This document shows, one piece after another, positions 1 through 12,503 of a DNA stretch of 64,000 nucleotides; the stretch's first letter is position 1; every line of letters begins with the position of its first letter. The stretch comes from Casuarius casuarius (taxonomy: Eukaryota; Chordata; Aves; Casuariiformes; Casuariidae): positions 8,995,286 to 9,059,285 of the forward strand of contig PTFA01000010.1 in NCBI GenBank assembly GCA_003342895.1. The letters are read 5' to 3'. A program made the translations under genes and the position numbers. Below the pieces are notes generated by a model that worked only from the letters and a program-made list of their open reading frames with translations, was not told the origin of the DNA and did no database searches.

Positions 1-367
1 AGCAGGCTGATTCCCCTCCAGAAGATAGCTGTACAGAAAAAAAAAATGTTCCAATTGTGTTAATCTGTTTTTTCTCTTGGAAAAGCTGAATCTCATTAGA
101 GCAAAGTATCTTTTAAACAGCAGTGGATAGGCTGGGGAAGGGAGAGAGCAGCTTAGATAGGGTATGAGATACATTTTGCCTTTTTCAAGATCTAATTTAC
201 CAGGGTGGTTTAAAGTGACTTCAGTGTGCATGCAAGTCTAGACTATAGAGAACACAGGACTGAAAGACTGTACAAATCAAATTGAAATCTTTCTTTTTTG
301 TTTTAATCCCTTTTCCCCATCTATTTGTAATTGTTCTTACCATGAACTAATTACATTATTGGCCATT

Positions 368-453
368 ATGACATGGACGGAAGAGGACGTAACTAAAGCA
401 TTAATCTCTGGTTTGGAACTACACTTGGCTCCCTGCTCTTCCACAAACCTCTG
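368..453 (+). CDS. weak candidate exon (possible start codon, strong splice donor)
   Basis: From the ATG at 368 the frame stays open for 28 codons plus two bases (begins MTWTEEDVTKALISG, continues LELHLAPCSSTNL) and runs into a near-consensus donor, CTCTG|gtaagtcc, at 453/454. Two CpGs survive in an otherwise CpG-poor region. No AG acceptor lies between the pyrimidine-rich stretch near 290-345 and the ATG. It would therefore have to be a first coding exon, or use the AG inside 'ggaag'. I do not recognise the peptide. The exon ends with two bases over and would create a stop if joined to the candidate at 2013, so the two do not form one reading frame. Chance is a serious alternative. Confidence 0.15.
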
Positions 454-2012
454 GTAAGTCCTTGAGTGAGGCCTGTGTTCCCAATTTCTCAGATGTACTT
501 AACTAATTAAATGCCCTTGAAAACCACAAGAACTGGATACTTTAGAGGATCCTGATATTTGATGGTCTTCAGCTCTTCACCTGCAATACAGAAATAAAAT
601 CACTTTCCTATTACAAAGTAGAAAATATGGTTTGTAGAAAACACCTGAAAGATGGTGAAGAGCTTGGAATCTGCAATGATGCAGAGAGTCTGACACATAG
701 ACCCACATGGCCTGTGTGTTTATATGTATATGTTTATTTTTTAGATAGAAAACCCAGAGGAATCCAAAAACTTCACTGACTGCACTGGCAGCCACCTGAT
801 TTCCTACACAAATGGTACTTCTGTGAACATATAGTCTGTCCATCTGTCCTTCCTAGTAACCTTTGAACACTGGTCCATTTCAGCTAAATTTGGCTGTGGG
901 GAAGAAGTGAAGACAGGAAATTCCTGCAAATTTCATGAAAAGGGATAGCTGAGTAGAGGGAAAAGACTGGAATTAGTACTTTAACTGAGGAAAAGGCAAT
1001 TATAGCTTATTTCTTATCCATCTGAAAAGATTGCAATGAACTGAGCAGGCAGCACATATATAGCCCTAAACCAGCTATGGCATCTGCCACTACCCCAACC
1101 AAACCGCTGTTGATAGGGGAATAGAGATGCTGTGAGTATGATAATGGAGGCAAGAATATGGGAGTGGGACATGAGGCACAAATCCATAGGAAACCAGACA
1201 TCCAGAGTCATTCTGTTCCTAGAATTTTTTGTTTTACTTTGTGGGAGGGAGTGGGGGGAATTGTTGGTGCTATCAAAACCTATTTCTGTGAGGGTAACAA
1301 GGGACAAAAATGTGGCAGGTGCTACCTTAAGCCTTATAAATCAGGGAAGCGGAGCCAAGAGTGGCACCTGTGCCACTGAAGGTCCTGGACAGAAAGCAAG
1401 CAGCTGCAGTGTTGCCCTGCAGGCATGGAAGATAAAGGCCTGGCTGCGTGGGAATGCAAGAGAGGATATGGTTGCAAGCCTTGTGTTTAATTTGTGAGGC
1501 TTAATAGTTCTGCTATGTATTTAGGCCCCACCAAAAAAGCATCCAATATTATCTATACGCTCTACTCTTTTTCCTCAGGGGTGAAGTAAGGACAGGCTTT
1601 CAGTCAGATCTTACCGTGTTTCCCAGCTTTTGTGGGTTTCAGTCAGCCCCTTGTAGTTTAGCAGAGGGGATTTTTTTCACTGTGGTTTGAATACTTAAGG
1701 AATGTACTCTAACGTACCATCATAATTTCAATTGGTTTGCATGTTATCCTGATTATATAAAGCCCTTGTTTTTGCCTTCTAAATGCAAGGAAGTCCATTA
1801 GACAGCATGTAAGATTCACCCCCTCAGTCTCATTTGTAGCCCTAGGGAGGATGGGGGGAAAAAAGCTATTGTGCAAAGAAATAACTGATTCTCAGTGAAA
1901 TGTAGTGATGCGTGTCACATTGTTGGAGTGAAGCAGTGGGAGCTCTGGTCTAAAGCACATGAAAATCTTTGGATCTCTTCCTGAGCCCCTTATGCTCTCT
2001 TTGTTCTTGCAG
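454..2012. other. non-coding stretch, no gene seen
   Basis: Ordinary mixed-composition DNA. The longest open frame (1132-1497, plus, 121 codons) has no recognisable domain, no supporting splice sites and overlaps other open frames on both strands, so I read it as chance. No recognisable repeat was seen. Confidence 0.6.
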
Positions 2013-2150
2013 AAGCCTGCAGTGGTAGTTTCTGCTTCTGAGATTCAGGACTCCATGGGGCAGTTAGGCCAGGATATTTCTGAATACCCATCACATAATA
2101 CCATCTGTTTATCTAACTCTGGGAATAATATCAGCCAGCTCCTCAAGTGA
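2013..2150 (+). CDS. candidate exon with textbook splice acceptor (unidentified)
   Basis: A long pyrimidine tract ending ttgttcttgcag (2001-2012) is a classical acceptor. It is followed at once by an open frame of 45 codons, starting KPAVVVSASEIQDSMGQ and ending SGNNISQLLK, then TGA at 2148-2150. Composition looks protein-like: balanced, Ser/Gln/Asn-rich, soluble, with no runs. Either this is a terminal exon with its stop, or the exon ends at 2146 with the donor CAA|gtgagg, which overlaps the stop codon. The same frame is also open upstream to 1959, across the presumed intron end, so the frame itself is not limited by the splice site. I cannot name a protein family. No partner exon is evident within a few kilobases. 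Confidence 0.3.
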   Translation, partial: KPAVVVSASEIQDSMGQLGQDISEYPSHNTICLSNSGNNISQLLK

Positions 2151-3791
2151 GGCTCGCTCTTCTCTGGTGTTAGCACTCAGCTCTGGCATGATAGAACAAT
2201 TGTGCACATGCTCACATTCATAACAAACGGGGTTTTCACAGGGCAGTCACTGTTTGCAGACTCGATGGTGCAAATATGCTTGGGGAAAGGATTAATCCTT
2301 GCAGCATCAAATCCTAATCAAATGGGTGTAGCTCTAGTTAATTCTGTGGATTTGTGCAGATCTACAACAGCTGAAGACCTAACACAGAAGCACCACCTTT
2401 CCTACCCCTCCCTGTGGAAACACACAGAATGCACCTTTTTATTTTTTATTTTAGGAAGATGTATTTCTCAGGGTTCCCTTTCTTTTCAAAATGAAATGAT
2501 CATTTTTCCATTATGCTGACATTTTTCTCTGTGGGAACTGCAAGGGCAAGAGCTCTGCCAAATATATCGTGCTTTTACTTCTTCTCTTAACGTATGTTGT
2601 CTTGAATCAGTGAGAGGTCTCCTATGCCCAAACATGATTAAAAATCATATAAGTTAAGTCTATTTGAGCTGAATGCATGTTATAAAAGCCACTGTGAGTC
2701 AACAGCAGTTTTACAGTCTTAGTTTTGTGTGGTCCTTGCTTGGAGAGTATTAGGCATAAAGTTGTCATACTGGAGCTCTAATGGGTGCACTCAGTAGGTG
2801 TGATTTGTGGGACTTGTTGCCTTGTGAGAATGAAGTCATGTAGTGTATCAGGATTGCCCTGCAAATGAAGCAATTGAACTTTGTCATCTTTCTTCCAAAG
2901 GTGTCCTGAGTGGGGGTAAGAGCAAGCACAGGGGAATGTAAAATGGGAGGTAGGAGAGAGCTGATTAGATTCCATCTGTTGATGAATGCTTACAACACTT
3001 TTTCTAAAGTCTTTAATGGAATTTCATTTGCTGAAGCCCAGTGCCACGTCTGGAGGCAAACAGCATATCTGTTACTTGCCAATTCTATTTATATGTCTGT
3101 GAAGTAGATCATTGTAATGAATACAGATGGGCAATAACTACAAAGTTATTGCATAATTTTTCAAAATTTTATGATTGCCTTTCCTACTTCCTCTTAGAAT
3201 AATGGCTCCACTGTGCAGCCTGCAGACCATTCACTATATCTTTCGTACATTTTACCACTTCAGCAGATTTTAATTTATTGGAGACACACTAGAAGTGGTA
3301 GGTAAACAATCTACAGAACGAATCCGATTTATAAGACAAGGAAGACTTGAACCAGTATTAAGTTGCTTTGGAGATCACTTGGCGAATGCAAGTATATATG
3401 ATTTTGCGTCTCTCTGACTTGGCAGCAGAGGGGAATGAGAGTGTGTGTGGGGAGGAAGTCAACTGAAAGCCACCCACCGCCAGCTCTACAGAATATAGAA
3501 CAGGTTTGTGATAGGATGTCTAGTGAGATGGAAAGTGTTTACGTACAATTTTGAGCTTTAAACCTGCCTCAGGGAAAGTTTCAGACCTGCTATAAGAAAT
3601 CCAATCCTCTTTCACAAGGATGAAATGTGCTTAGTGTTGCCACCCTGGCGCTAGCTGGAGTAGCCTTGACCTGTGACTATCATTCTTTTTTCTTCTTCCT
3701 CCAGTCCAATCCATTCTGCTTCCACTTCTAAAATAATGAAGTACAACACTTTTTCCTGAGCTGTCGATATGACTAAACTAACTTCTGAGGG
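2151..3791. other. non-coding stretch
   Basis: No gene seen. A decent acceptor-like tract (ttcctacttcctcttag) ends at about 3196, followed by only 23 open codons to a TAA and no donor. I do not call it an exon. Confidence 0.6.
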
Positions 3792-3855
3792 TATGATCCA
3801 TCTCCCACTTAAGTCAATGGGAGTCTCTGAGTTGACGAAATGAGTATTGGATGTG
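3792..3855. repeat. diverged sauropsid 'aagtcaatggga' repeat
   Basis: Contains ccacttaagtcaatgggagtc followed by a degraded partner half (gagttgacgaaatgagtattggat). This fits the dispersed sauropsid repeat in which 'cactgaagtcaatggga' and its inverse 'cattgacttcaatggg' flank a short spacer. The family name is not certain to me. The first half is well preserved, the second is decayed. Confidence 0.5.
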
Positions 3856-6800
3856 TCTCTAAAACAACTGGGTTTAAATCCTGACCGCACTGAAACTGAT
3901 GGCAAAGGAAAACTGGAATTTCACCCTGGTGTCTACACATCATCTGGTAGATTGGCAAAGATTATCACAAAGACCACTTCCCCTTGAAGACAGAGCTAAT
4001 TGCTCTGTAGAATCACATGCAGCTTTTCTTTGTCTTCTGAAACCTGTCCCAGCTAAAGTCTGCAACCTCAGGGCCACCAATAATGAAATGTATGAATGCC
4101 AATTAAACTGGTCTTTGAACCCCTTTTCAGGACTGGCTTATGCTGACATAATTGGCTCTCAAAAACAAACACCTTTGGCCTAAATATTCAGAAATGCATT
4201 GAATGTTGGGTGCCCAAGTAGGAACTTCTCAAAGACACTTGTGTTTCAGAAGGATCCTAGCATCTAAAAATCCTGACTTTTCAAACTGCTTCATGATGTA
4301 TAACCAAAAATTGGGATACTTCAGTCACCTTGGGTAACTGAAACATTTTTTTCATTTACAAAACTGTTGCAGCATACAGCACTGATGAGAGCCTGCACTG
4401 CAGATGTATTCTTTGGGGCTGAATTCCCATTCATCTTTCTTTGCCTGATCTTTTGAAATAAAACTACCAGGACTGGTAACTGATTATAGTGGCAACAACT
4501 GTGGGAGTGGTTTTGTTAGCACAGAGAATGCTATATTCCCATCAGACAGCAATAAAATTTTATCATTGTTGTCTATTTTCTATTTAAACATGGGAGATGA
4601 AAGACCATTCTCATTGCTTGTTCCATAGTTTTATGGTAGCTCATTTATTATCTAATATTATAACTAATTTTCCCCCTGTTTGCTACTTTGAATAAAGGAC
4701 ATTTGTTGAGTTTGGTTCGCCTTTCCCTGAAGCATAAGGACACTGGGTTTGCTGGATAAATTGTCTCAGTAGACTCCAAATCCATACTTGGTACCACTCC
4801 AGTGACTTCACAATACTATTGTAAACAGAGCTAAAGAAAATGATTTTTATGTTTTTTTCTTTTCATTCTAATCAACAGTTTAAAACTGGAAGGACAACTG
4901 AATTCAGCGCTTTCACAGCCTTTCAGAGGCCTTCTATCCCCTGACTAGAATTCTCTCTGCCTCCAACCCAAATCTTTTATAGATTTATATAGAACAAAGG
5001 AAGGTAAATCTTTCTCATCTTCATCTCTGCTCCAAACACTGTAACTTATATTATCAGCATTTCAAATCATAGTTTTTCTTTCATATGCAGATGAGTTTTT
5101 CCTTCATATGAGGTCTAAAGCATTTTAAATTTCCAATCTTTTCAAAATATTTTACTCTTACTTTTTCCTCTTTCTGTGTTTTTTTAATGCTTTGGCATAC
5201 TCACTTCTTTCACCATATGGAACCACTTCTACCTCCTTATCCCCTGTACACGCTTTCCCACTCAACATGATGACATGTGACCACTCAACTCATAAACAGG
5301 AGTTAGGGAAACAGAGGTTAAACCACGGGCACCAAAAGTGGTTTTGAGAATGCAAATGTGGAAAAAGTGGGATAATCCACAAGCATGTGGTTTGTTACCA
5401 TCTGCCTCATGCTCTGAATGTATAAGCACATTCACCCAGAGTTTACAATTGAAGGGATACAATGTTTTTTTTCCTGGTAAAATACTGTGCATTTTGGCTT
5501 GAGAAGTATGCTTACTTCCCTTCCCGTGGTGAGATTACAGGTGCTGTGCACTGCTATTATGGTTGATCTTTTTCAATAAAGATTCCACAGAGGCCAGGAT
5601 ACAGAACAAGCAGCTCTGCCTGATTGTGATGAATTGCCTATAATCCCACATTTATCTTCTTCCTCCTGTAGCCCCATCTAGTGGCTCAGCACATCTGCCA
5701 TATCTCACTTCTGCCTGATCTTTGCATATAGATGTGTGAAAGATTTATACATCTACGCAGAAATGCACATCAGCAAATGCATATCTTCAGCTGCTTATAT
5801 GCAATAGGGGGCAGATTTCAAAAAGTGATTAGCATTGCTTGGTCGTTATTTAGGTGACTAACAACTGATTTGCATATGTGGAACAAGCTTGTTCTGCAGC
5901 ATTAGGAAGTGTTATACCCGAGTTATATGTCTTTTAAAAGGAATGAGAGCTGCTATGTACCAATATGGTTTAACAGATACCTGAAGGGGAAAAGAGGAGG
6001 ACTGCTGAATAAGGAAGTAGCCCTGCAACCTTTGCACTTTTCTTTGCTGTAGATGTCCACCCAAAAGGGAAGATGAACACTGTTTTCAGGCTTTATAAAA
6101 TGAACCCCCCAGCTAGCCCTCCTCCCACCCTCTGGCTCTCTCTTGCAGACTTTTTCTGACTTGTGTCAGATACATATATCCTAGGCCTCAGCACCATTAC
6201 TATTCACAATTTACCTGAGGTGATTCTTTTCCCAGGTACTCTTAACTTTTATTCTTTCTTTATTCTTTTATTAATTTAGAGTTGTCATGGTAGCTGAGAA
6301 TAGGATTAAGGTGATTTTTAAAAAAGGAAGACTGGCTAAGACAGTAAGAATATAGGAACCGGTGGGACATCTGATTGGAGAAGTGGTGTTTGGAGTTGGA
6401 GAGCAAAGCTAAGGTAAGACTTAAAAACCAAGACTGAAACATGGGTCTAATGAGGAGCTGATAAAACCATCCCACTGCATGACTTCTGCTTTTAGAAAGC
6501 TATTCAAGGCATCTTTTTGAAGAGTCAGTCTTCAGTGGTGCATGTCACCTTCCTTCAACTGTAAAACTTTGGCCAGCACACGCAGTTCTGTGGTTGTCTC
6601 TCTGGGGAGTCCTCAGCACTGCAGCTTCTGGAGCTCAGTAAACATCTTGACTGAGATGCTTCAGCTCAGCCACTGATTAGAGAGAGAGGGTTAACTGGAA
6701 ACAGAGGAGAAAAGGCTCGAGTGAGGCAGCTGAAATAGGCAGTGCCATTTCAGAGAAACACTGGGCCAAAAAGATTGTTAAAAGTGCAGAGCAGATTTAT

Positions 6801-7119
6801 ATGCCTGATTTGTTTGTGAAATCTGACACCCACGAGGCTAGTAGCAGACTGTCTGGGCAGATCAGAATCAGGGCCATAATTAGCTATAGGAACTGTTATT
6901 AGTCAAGAGCTGCTCCAGGGCATGGGGGACATACCACACAATCCACTCTTCCTTCAGGCCACACTTCTGCTATGGGGGTAGCATGCTAAATGGTTTCTAG
7001 ATATGCAATTCAAATTTTCACGTTTTCATCAGATTTCAGAAGGTAACCATTTCTTTTCACAATAGACAGGTCAAATGAAGCAGAGAGCTGGTGAGTTGAA
7101 ATTTGTGGGTCTGACTCTC
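3856..7119. other. non-coding stretch
   Basis: AT-rich, with no gene seen. A small imperfect tandem duplication with a 23-bp period is visible at about 5071-5113 (agtttttctttcatatg, then agtttttccttcatatg). The open frame 3899-4183 (94 codons) has no recognisable domain. Confidence 0.6.
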
Positions 7120-7282
7120 AGGCTTGCTGCTGACAGACTTCATCCAGGTCATTCACCCTCTGTGTCATAGTCTCCCATCTGCAGAAAACAGTGTTAATAA
7201 TGTTTAGCTACCATATGGTACTAAATTGCATTTTAATTAATGGTTTGCAAAGCACTTTGAAATGCTCACTTGAAATAGGCAA
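7120..7282 (+). repeat. MIR-like SINE, plus orientation
   Basis: Follows the MIR order. A degraded 'gctgtgtgacc...caagtcacttaacc' part is visible as catccaggtcattcacc. Next comes ctctgtgtcatagtctcccatctgcag (the 'ctctgtgcctcagtttcccatctgtaaaatg' core), then a 'taataatg' run, and finally the 3' segment tttgcaaagcactttgaaatgct. The order of blocks matters more than any one match. Old copy, heavily substituted. Confidence 0.7.
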
Positions 7283-8398
7283 AGGATAATTAACATCAAG
7301 TATTTATTTAGTTAGCTTTCCTTGCCAGGCACAATCTTCCTGAAATTCCCCTTGCAATAACTGTTTGCTCTGCTCTAGGAAAAACAAAGCAGTTCAGCCA
7401 GTATGTTTTCTGTGGGGAAACTTCTAGCAGCATGAATCAAATGGTTGAAACTTTAATAGTGTGGCTGCCAAGACCAGGGGCAGACATACTCCTGAAGAAG
7501 GGAAATGAACAGATGCACAAGTGTTCCTGTTTGGCAGAAGCACACGCATTGTACGAGGCCACGTTAATGACACCACTGCAGTGCTGTTGTTCATTCCTGA
7601 GCTTGGCCAAAGCCATCCTCTGTTTTTCTCTAGGATGTAGAGATGGATGTAGAGAGGCATGTAGGATGTACGTGAGTGAATGCAGGCATCAATTAGACAG
7701 TGAGGTCTTTAGAACTGATCTGTGGGTTTTTTCGCTAAACATGGGACAGTGGCTTCAAGACTAGAACAATCTTTTAAGAAAAATCTTAAATCAGAATGGT
7801 TCTTGCCACATTGAAGCTTGTATCTTCACACAGGAAAAGTATAACTCATTCAGTTACGGATTCAGTTAGCTGCAACAGTAAGTTGCATTCTTTGTTTATG
7901 TAACAGTTGCAGCACCCGTGATGCAAAATGAGATGCAATCCTCAAGAGCAAATGAGGTGGCAACCAAGACAACCCAGTCTACCTGGGAGTCTTTGCTGGC
8001 TCCCAATTTCCAGGGGCACCTGCAGTGTTGGACAGAAGGCTAAGCTTTGAGTTTGGCTTGAATGACAAATAATTTCCAATAAGAAGGTGCTTGTTCTTGG
8101 ATAGGGCTGCACAAACTAAATCTTATGTCTAAATTTTGGGTTCTCCATGGAGCAGCCACTCACTCCAGAAAGGAATGTTTTATGGTTTCACAATGTCTTG
8201 CCGATGCTCGCTCTCTGTTTACTTCCTCATCCCTAAGGTGAGGCTGGGAGAAAACAGCTCCTGCAACCTTTCCCTGGAGTTGTGAGCGACAAGTGGGGGG
8301 TTCAAAGCAAAAAGGGGAATTTGATGCCTAAACGAAGCAGACATTCCCTAGTTAGTCTGTATAGTAATAGATATCAAAGATTGCTCTTCAGGCATAAA
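7283..8398. other. non-coding stretch with a small 12-bp tandem
   Basis: No gene seen. GGATGTAGAGAT and GGATGTAGAGAG sit head to tail at 7633-7656, followed by related GCATGTAGGATGTA. The open frame 7432-7764 (110 codons) spans this and has no recognisable domain. Confidence 0.55.
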
Positions 8399-8472
8399 GT
8401 GAAATCCTGCCTCCTAATGAGGATAAAGGGTTAGGGTAAATTGTAGCTATGTTTCACTGGGAGTCAGGGTTT
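8399..8472. repeat. possible diverged 'gtgaaatcctg...tcactgggagtcaggg' repeat
   Basis: gtgaaatcctgcctcctaatga at the left and gtttcactgggagtcaggg at the right resemble the two inverted halves of the same repeat family as at 3792. Both halves are degraded, so this is a weak call. Confidence 0.3.
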
Positions 8473-8756
8473 AGGAGCTGAAATTCATAGGTCGGGCCTT
8501 GATGTATGGTGAAGAGGTGAATAAACCCAGTGAGCCCCCCGTGCATGTGCTGATACTATTGTGCGACTCTTTCAAAGAGATCACGTCACTGAGGCACAAA
8601 CTGAAAAGGCTGCCTAGAGGCTTTTGGAAAAATTGTCACTGTTTAATTACGTAGATGACTTTGTTTACTTATGTCAGCATTGTTAAACTGAAACTTTCAA
8701 AAAAATGTGAGTCAGGACCTTCAAAACAAGGAAATTGGTTTAAAAATCATGGCTTT

Positions 8757-8777
8757 TCTAAAATAAATAAATAAATA
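8757..8777. repeat. (AAAT)n microsatellite
   Basis: About five AAAT units in a row. Confidence 0.85.
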
Positions 8778-11700
8778 TACTTCGAGTTTTTATTTTCCCA
8801 ATGGCCTTCTGATTTCTAAGTTTTTGGATCGCCTTTTCAAGCTTTCCTCTATAATCACACAGGTTGGAAATTTTTTGTCAACGAAAGCAGAGGTTATAAT
8901 CATGTGCCTTCATCAATTGGAGTTTTAAGAGCATCACATGCAGAAATACTCGAAATCAGCAGATCTGAGAAAACTGTACCATCTGTCTGTTGCACCTGCT
9001 GATACTCATCTCACAATCGGCTTTGATCCAGCGTCCCCAGCACCAGGTGGGAGCTCACACGAAGAAAGTCACTTAGGTGCAGTCACACGGGAATGGGTGG
9101 CAGGACTGGAGCCTGGATCTTGGTCTCACCACCCTGGCCACAGACCTATTTGTAAAACATGAGTTCCCACCCTCCCTTGCAGCAGGGCATGCCTTACTCC
9201 AGGATCTGCTTTAAACATCAAAGAGGCTGCCTGCAGAATAGGTTATTAATCTGTGTAAGGCTGGAGCAGAAATCAGAATGCCCCTGAATTCAAGCACAGT
9301 TCAGCTGGTAAGGTCGGGCTTGTCCCTTTCTTTGCCTTAAGCCTGCCACAATGCAGAAGTGCCTTCTTATGTTGTTCGTGGAATAGAAGGTCTGTACACT
9401 CCAGCTAGGCTTCTGATAGCTGCAGGTGTATTTTTCTTGGGAAGCTAAATTGCTAGAGAAACAAAAGTTTTGGTTAGTTTAATTTGGCAAGACAAAAATG
9501 CTGTCCTAGGGGAAGACTTTATTTAGAAACTTTATTTTTCCCCTGTTAGCTTGGATATTTTGTAGAAAAAAGTTTTAGGGTTCAAAAGTTCACAGGAGAT
9601 TTTTTTTTGTTGTTGTAGTTTAAAAAAATAATAAAACAGTTCCCCAGCTGGGCAGGACACTTCATAGATTAATTTGATGTTATAGAACTCATTGAACCTG
9701 AAAGAGACATTTCATTAGTTTTTGTGCTATAGTTTTAAATCACTTCAAGATAGCTTATTCACCTAATATAAGAGTTTATAGCCCCAGTGTAAAATGAAGG
9801 GGGTCGGGGCAGCTTCCAGCAGAAATCCTGGCTTTGCTAGCATGAACTGTGCAAAATGTAGCTCTACCACTGATTCGTTTTCCTCAGTGGAATGTGGTCT
9901 CATGACTTTAATTGCTGACATTTCCTTATTCTAATTAAGAAATAGTCTTCACCATTGGAAGCCTGACCATGACATGAGCGATTCTTTTCCAGACAAAGCC
10001 AGGAATGTTCAGTGAGCCCCAAGGTCAGTTACTAGGTGACAGCTGGTACTTGAAAGTAGGAGACAAAAATAGTATACATTCTTCATGCATGCCCAATAGG
10101 CAATGCATCTGCAGCATGTTTTTTGGTGCAGGAGATAGGGAGGTCACTGTGGAGTGAAATATTAGTCTATTTCTTACACAGCCTGAGTTCACAAAAACAA
10201 AACAATTGCTGCATGCAGCACCTTTTAATATCATACTAAAATAGGATTACCTTATCTAACACAGTGTACCTTGTTCTGTGTACTTCAGCTTTAGGAATAC
10301 TGCAACAAAAGCCTTGATAACTGAGAGAAGGCTCAGAAATGGCAAAAATGAGGTTCACTACAGTCTTAGAAAAAGAGAGAAGCCATAAAGGAACCGTTTA
10401 ACTACATGGGACAGACCGAAAGAGAGCCTGGAGGGAAGATGTTAAGAACTTTACACAGCTTATTTAGCAAAGAACCCCCAGCAAAACCCACTGCTCAAAG
10501 GGAATCATTAAATATTGCACTGTGTGCTGAAGGTACACGTGTTAGAACAAGTAAAAAAGCCTTTCAGTGATAGAGGGTTCCTCCACCATATTTGAGCTTG
10601 CTGCTTCTGGCCTTGGAATGACCGGTTCCAGGAGCAGCCTCACAGCGCAGAGTACAGCAAGAATATTCATCAGAGCATCCAAAAATAAATGTGTGTGTAG
10701 AAAGGTAGCCAGAACTTCAAAGGGCCATTTTGCAAAGTGCAGAATGAAGATTTCTGGCTCATCGTGTGAAGGGCAGAACATGTTAATGCCTCCACTTCTG
10801 ATCAAACAAGGCAAATGTTAGTGGAAGGCGTGACTGATATCAGTAAGGTGCGTGAGTGCAAAGGGAAGCTGCTTACTTAGGTTTCAAATAGGTCATAGAG
10901 CCTAGAGCTGTCTCATAAGGTACCTTGACCTTTGGAGGGCAGCTGGGAGGCATTACTGTGGGTGGTTTCTTAGTTTGTATTTCCTCAGAGGATCATCAGA
11001 CACTTCAAGCAGCTACAGTCAGATTGGATGACCAGTCAGTCTTTGCAATTCCCACTGTATAGCAGGTGAAACAATAAAAAAAGTATTGAGTAAGGAACAT
11101 TAATCTGTATTCAGAGCTTTTTAATAAATTATAAATAAATATATCTGCCTCAGTCCTTTGAATTCTACCCTCTCGTGTTTAGCTATGTGTTTTTAGTGGC
11201 AACACAATCCGCATGAGCTGTAGACCCAACCAAGTCATGAGCTATTTTTAAAAAAATAAAAATAATCTGAGCTGAGATTTAAAATAGGGTGTGGTGGAAC
11301 TGCGAGGGTGAAAAGTTTGACTCCATATCAATAGGCACTTGGGACCTCCTGGCAATTCCTTCACTTCCTGTTCAGGGAACATAAGATCTTTGCAGAGGTA
11401 GCTATGCCATATTTTTGCATACAGCCAGCTTCCTATTTTGAACCTAGTTTACCCATTCCCCAGCAAGAAATCAAAAACTATCACACGCTACCTCTCATCA
11501 TTGGAACAAACTTTTTCTTTCAGGCATTTTGGCCACAGCAGGCTGAATGCCACAGAATTTTAAACTTAAAATTGAAATGTTCTCTGACTTTTAAGTTTAA
11601 CTCTTTGTGGGAGAGGGGCTGGGAGGATATTTGCAAAGGAGTTTCTGGCCTGCCTGAAGCACAAGCAGCAGGAGACAAGTCTTGCTAAACCTGTGAGAAG

Positions 11701-12482
11701 ACACCCTTAGGAAGGCAGAAAGGGGAGAAAGGCAGGGGAGATGCAAAAGGACAGGGAATAGAGGACGGGGGATCCAGGCATGCTGTAGGGCAGGCAGGGA
11801 AGATGGAATAAGGATCTTGAACTGAGGCTTAAACAAAAAAAAGAAATCTCTAAACTTTACATAGTCACCTTGATTCCCTGATGTCACTGAGCTCTGTCTG
11901 GAAAAAGAGAAGAATGAATGCTGCAAGAGCTGTATAGAGCAAAATGGGTTTAGCAAATTGGAGCATACGTTCACTGCTTTGAGTGAGTTATGAACAAGTT
12001 TAATGACCAAGACTTCTGCCCTGTCTCCTCAAATATTAAATTGGTGTGATTTTTTTTTTTTGCAAATAAGTAGGCTCAGTAAAAATGTAGCAGATTTTGG
12101 CACTTTATTTCCTTGCAGTCTGCTTTCCCTCTCCTCTTCCTTACCTCTTATTACTCGCAGCTTTAGCTTGAGCCACATTTGTGAGGAGACGGCCTCATAT
12201 CACGGTATCACAAAGCATAAAACAGAGGCAGGGAGAGTGATCGATAAGAGGATGACATCTTCAGTGAGAAAGATAGGCTTAAGTTTTCATTTCCATTTCA
12301 TTGTGGTTGTGGGGGAGTATCTTATTTTAAATTATGAAGCACTTCAAGAGTGCAGTATTTTTGTGTTGGCTGGTCTGTATAAGTGAAATCCAATGGTGTC
12401 TATTAAAAAAGTTTTGGTTATTTTTTTGGTGAATTTGGCATCCTTGTAGCTTTCTGAAAGAGTGATAGTGCTTCCAGACAGC

Positions 12483-12503
12483 TTTTTTTTTTTTTTTTTT
12501 TTT
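12483..12503. repeat. poly-T tract
   Basis: 21 consecutive T. It could be the tail of a minus-strand retro-insertion, but no matching flanking duplication or source gene was found. Confidence 0.9.

Noticed and set aside
1132..1497. 121-codon plus open frame
   Set aside because: No domain, no splice context, overlapping frames on both strands; expected by chance.
9040..9060. CTCF-like core caccaggtggga
   Set aside because: Only part of the CTCF consensus is present; such matches are common.
11597..12386. Two adjacent frames of 137 (minus) and 127 (plus) codons
   Set aside because: Low-complexity Ser/Phe/Leu translation of pyrimidine-rich DNA; no motifs and no gene structure.
12483..12503. 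Poly-T tract as the tail of a processed pseudogene
   Set aside because: No target duplication and no gene-like sequence next to it; a homopolymer alone is not evidence.
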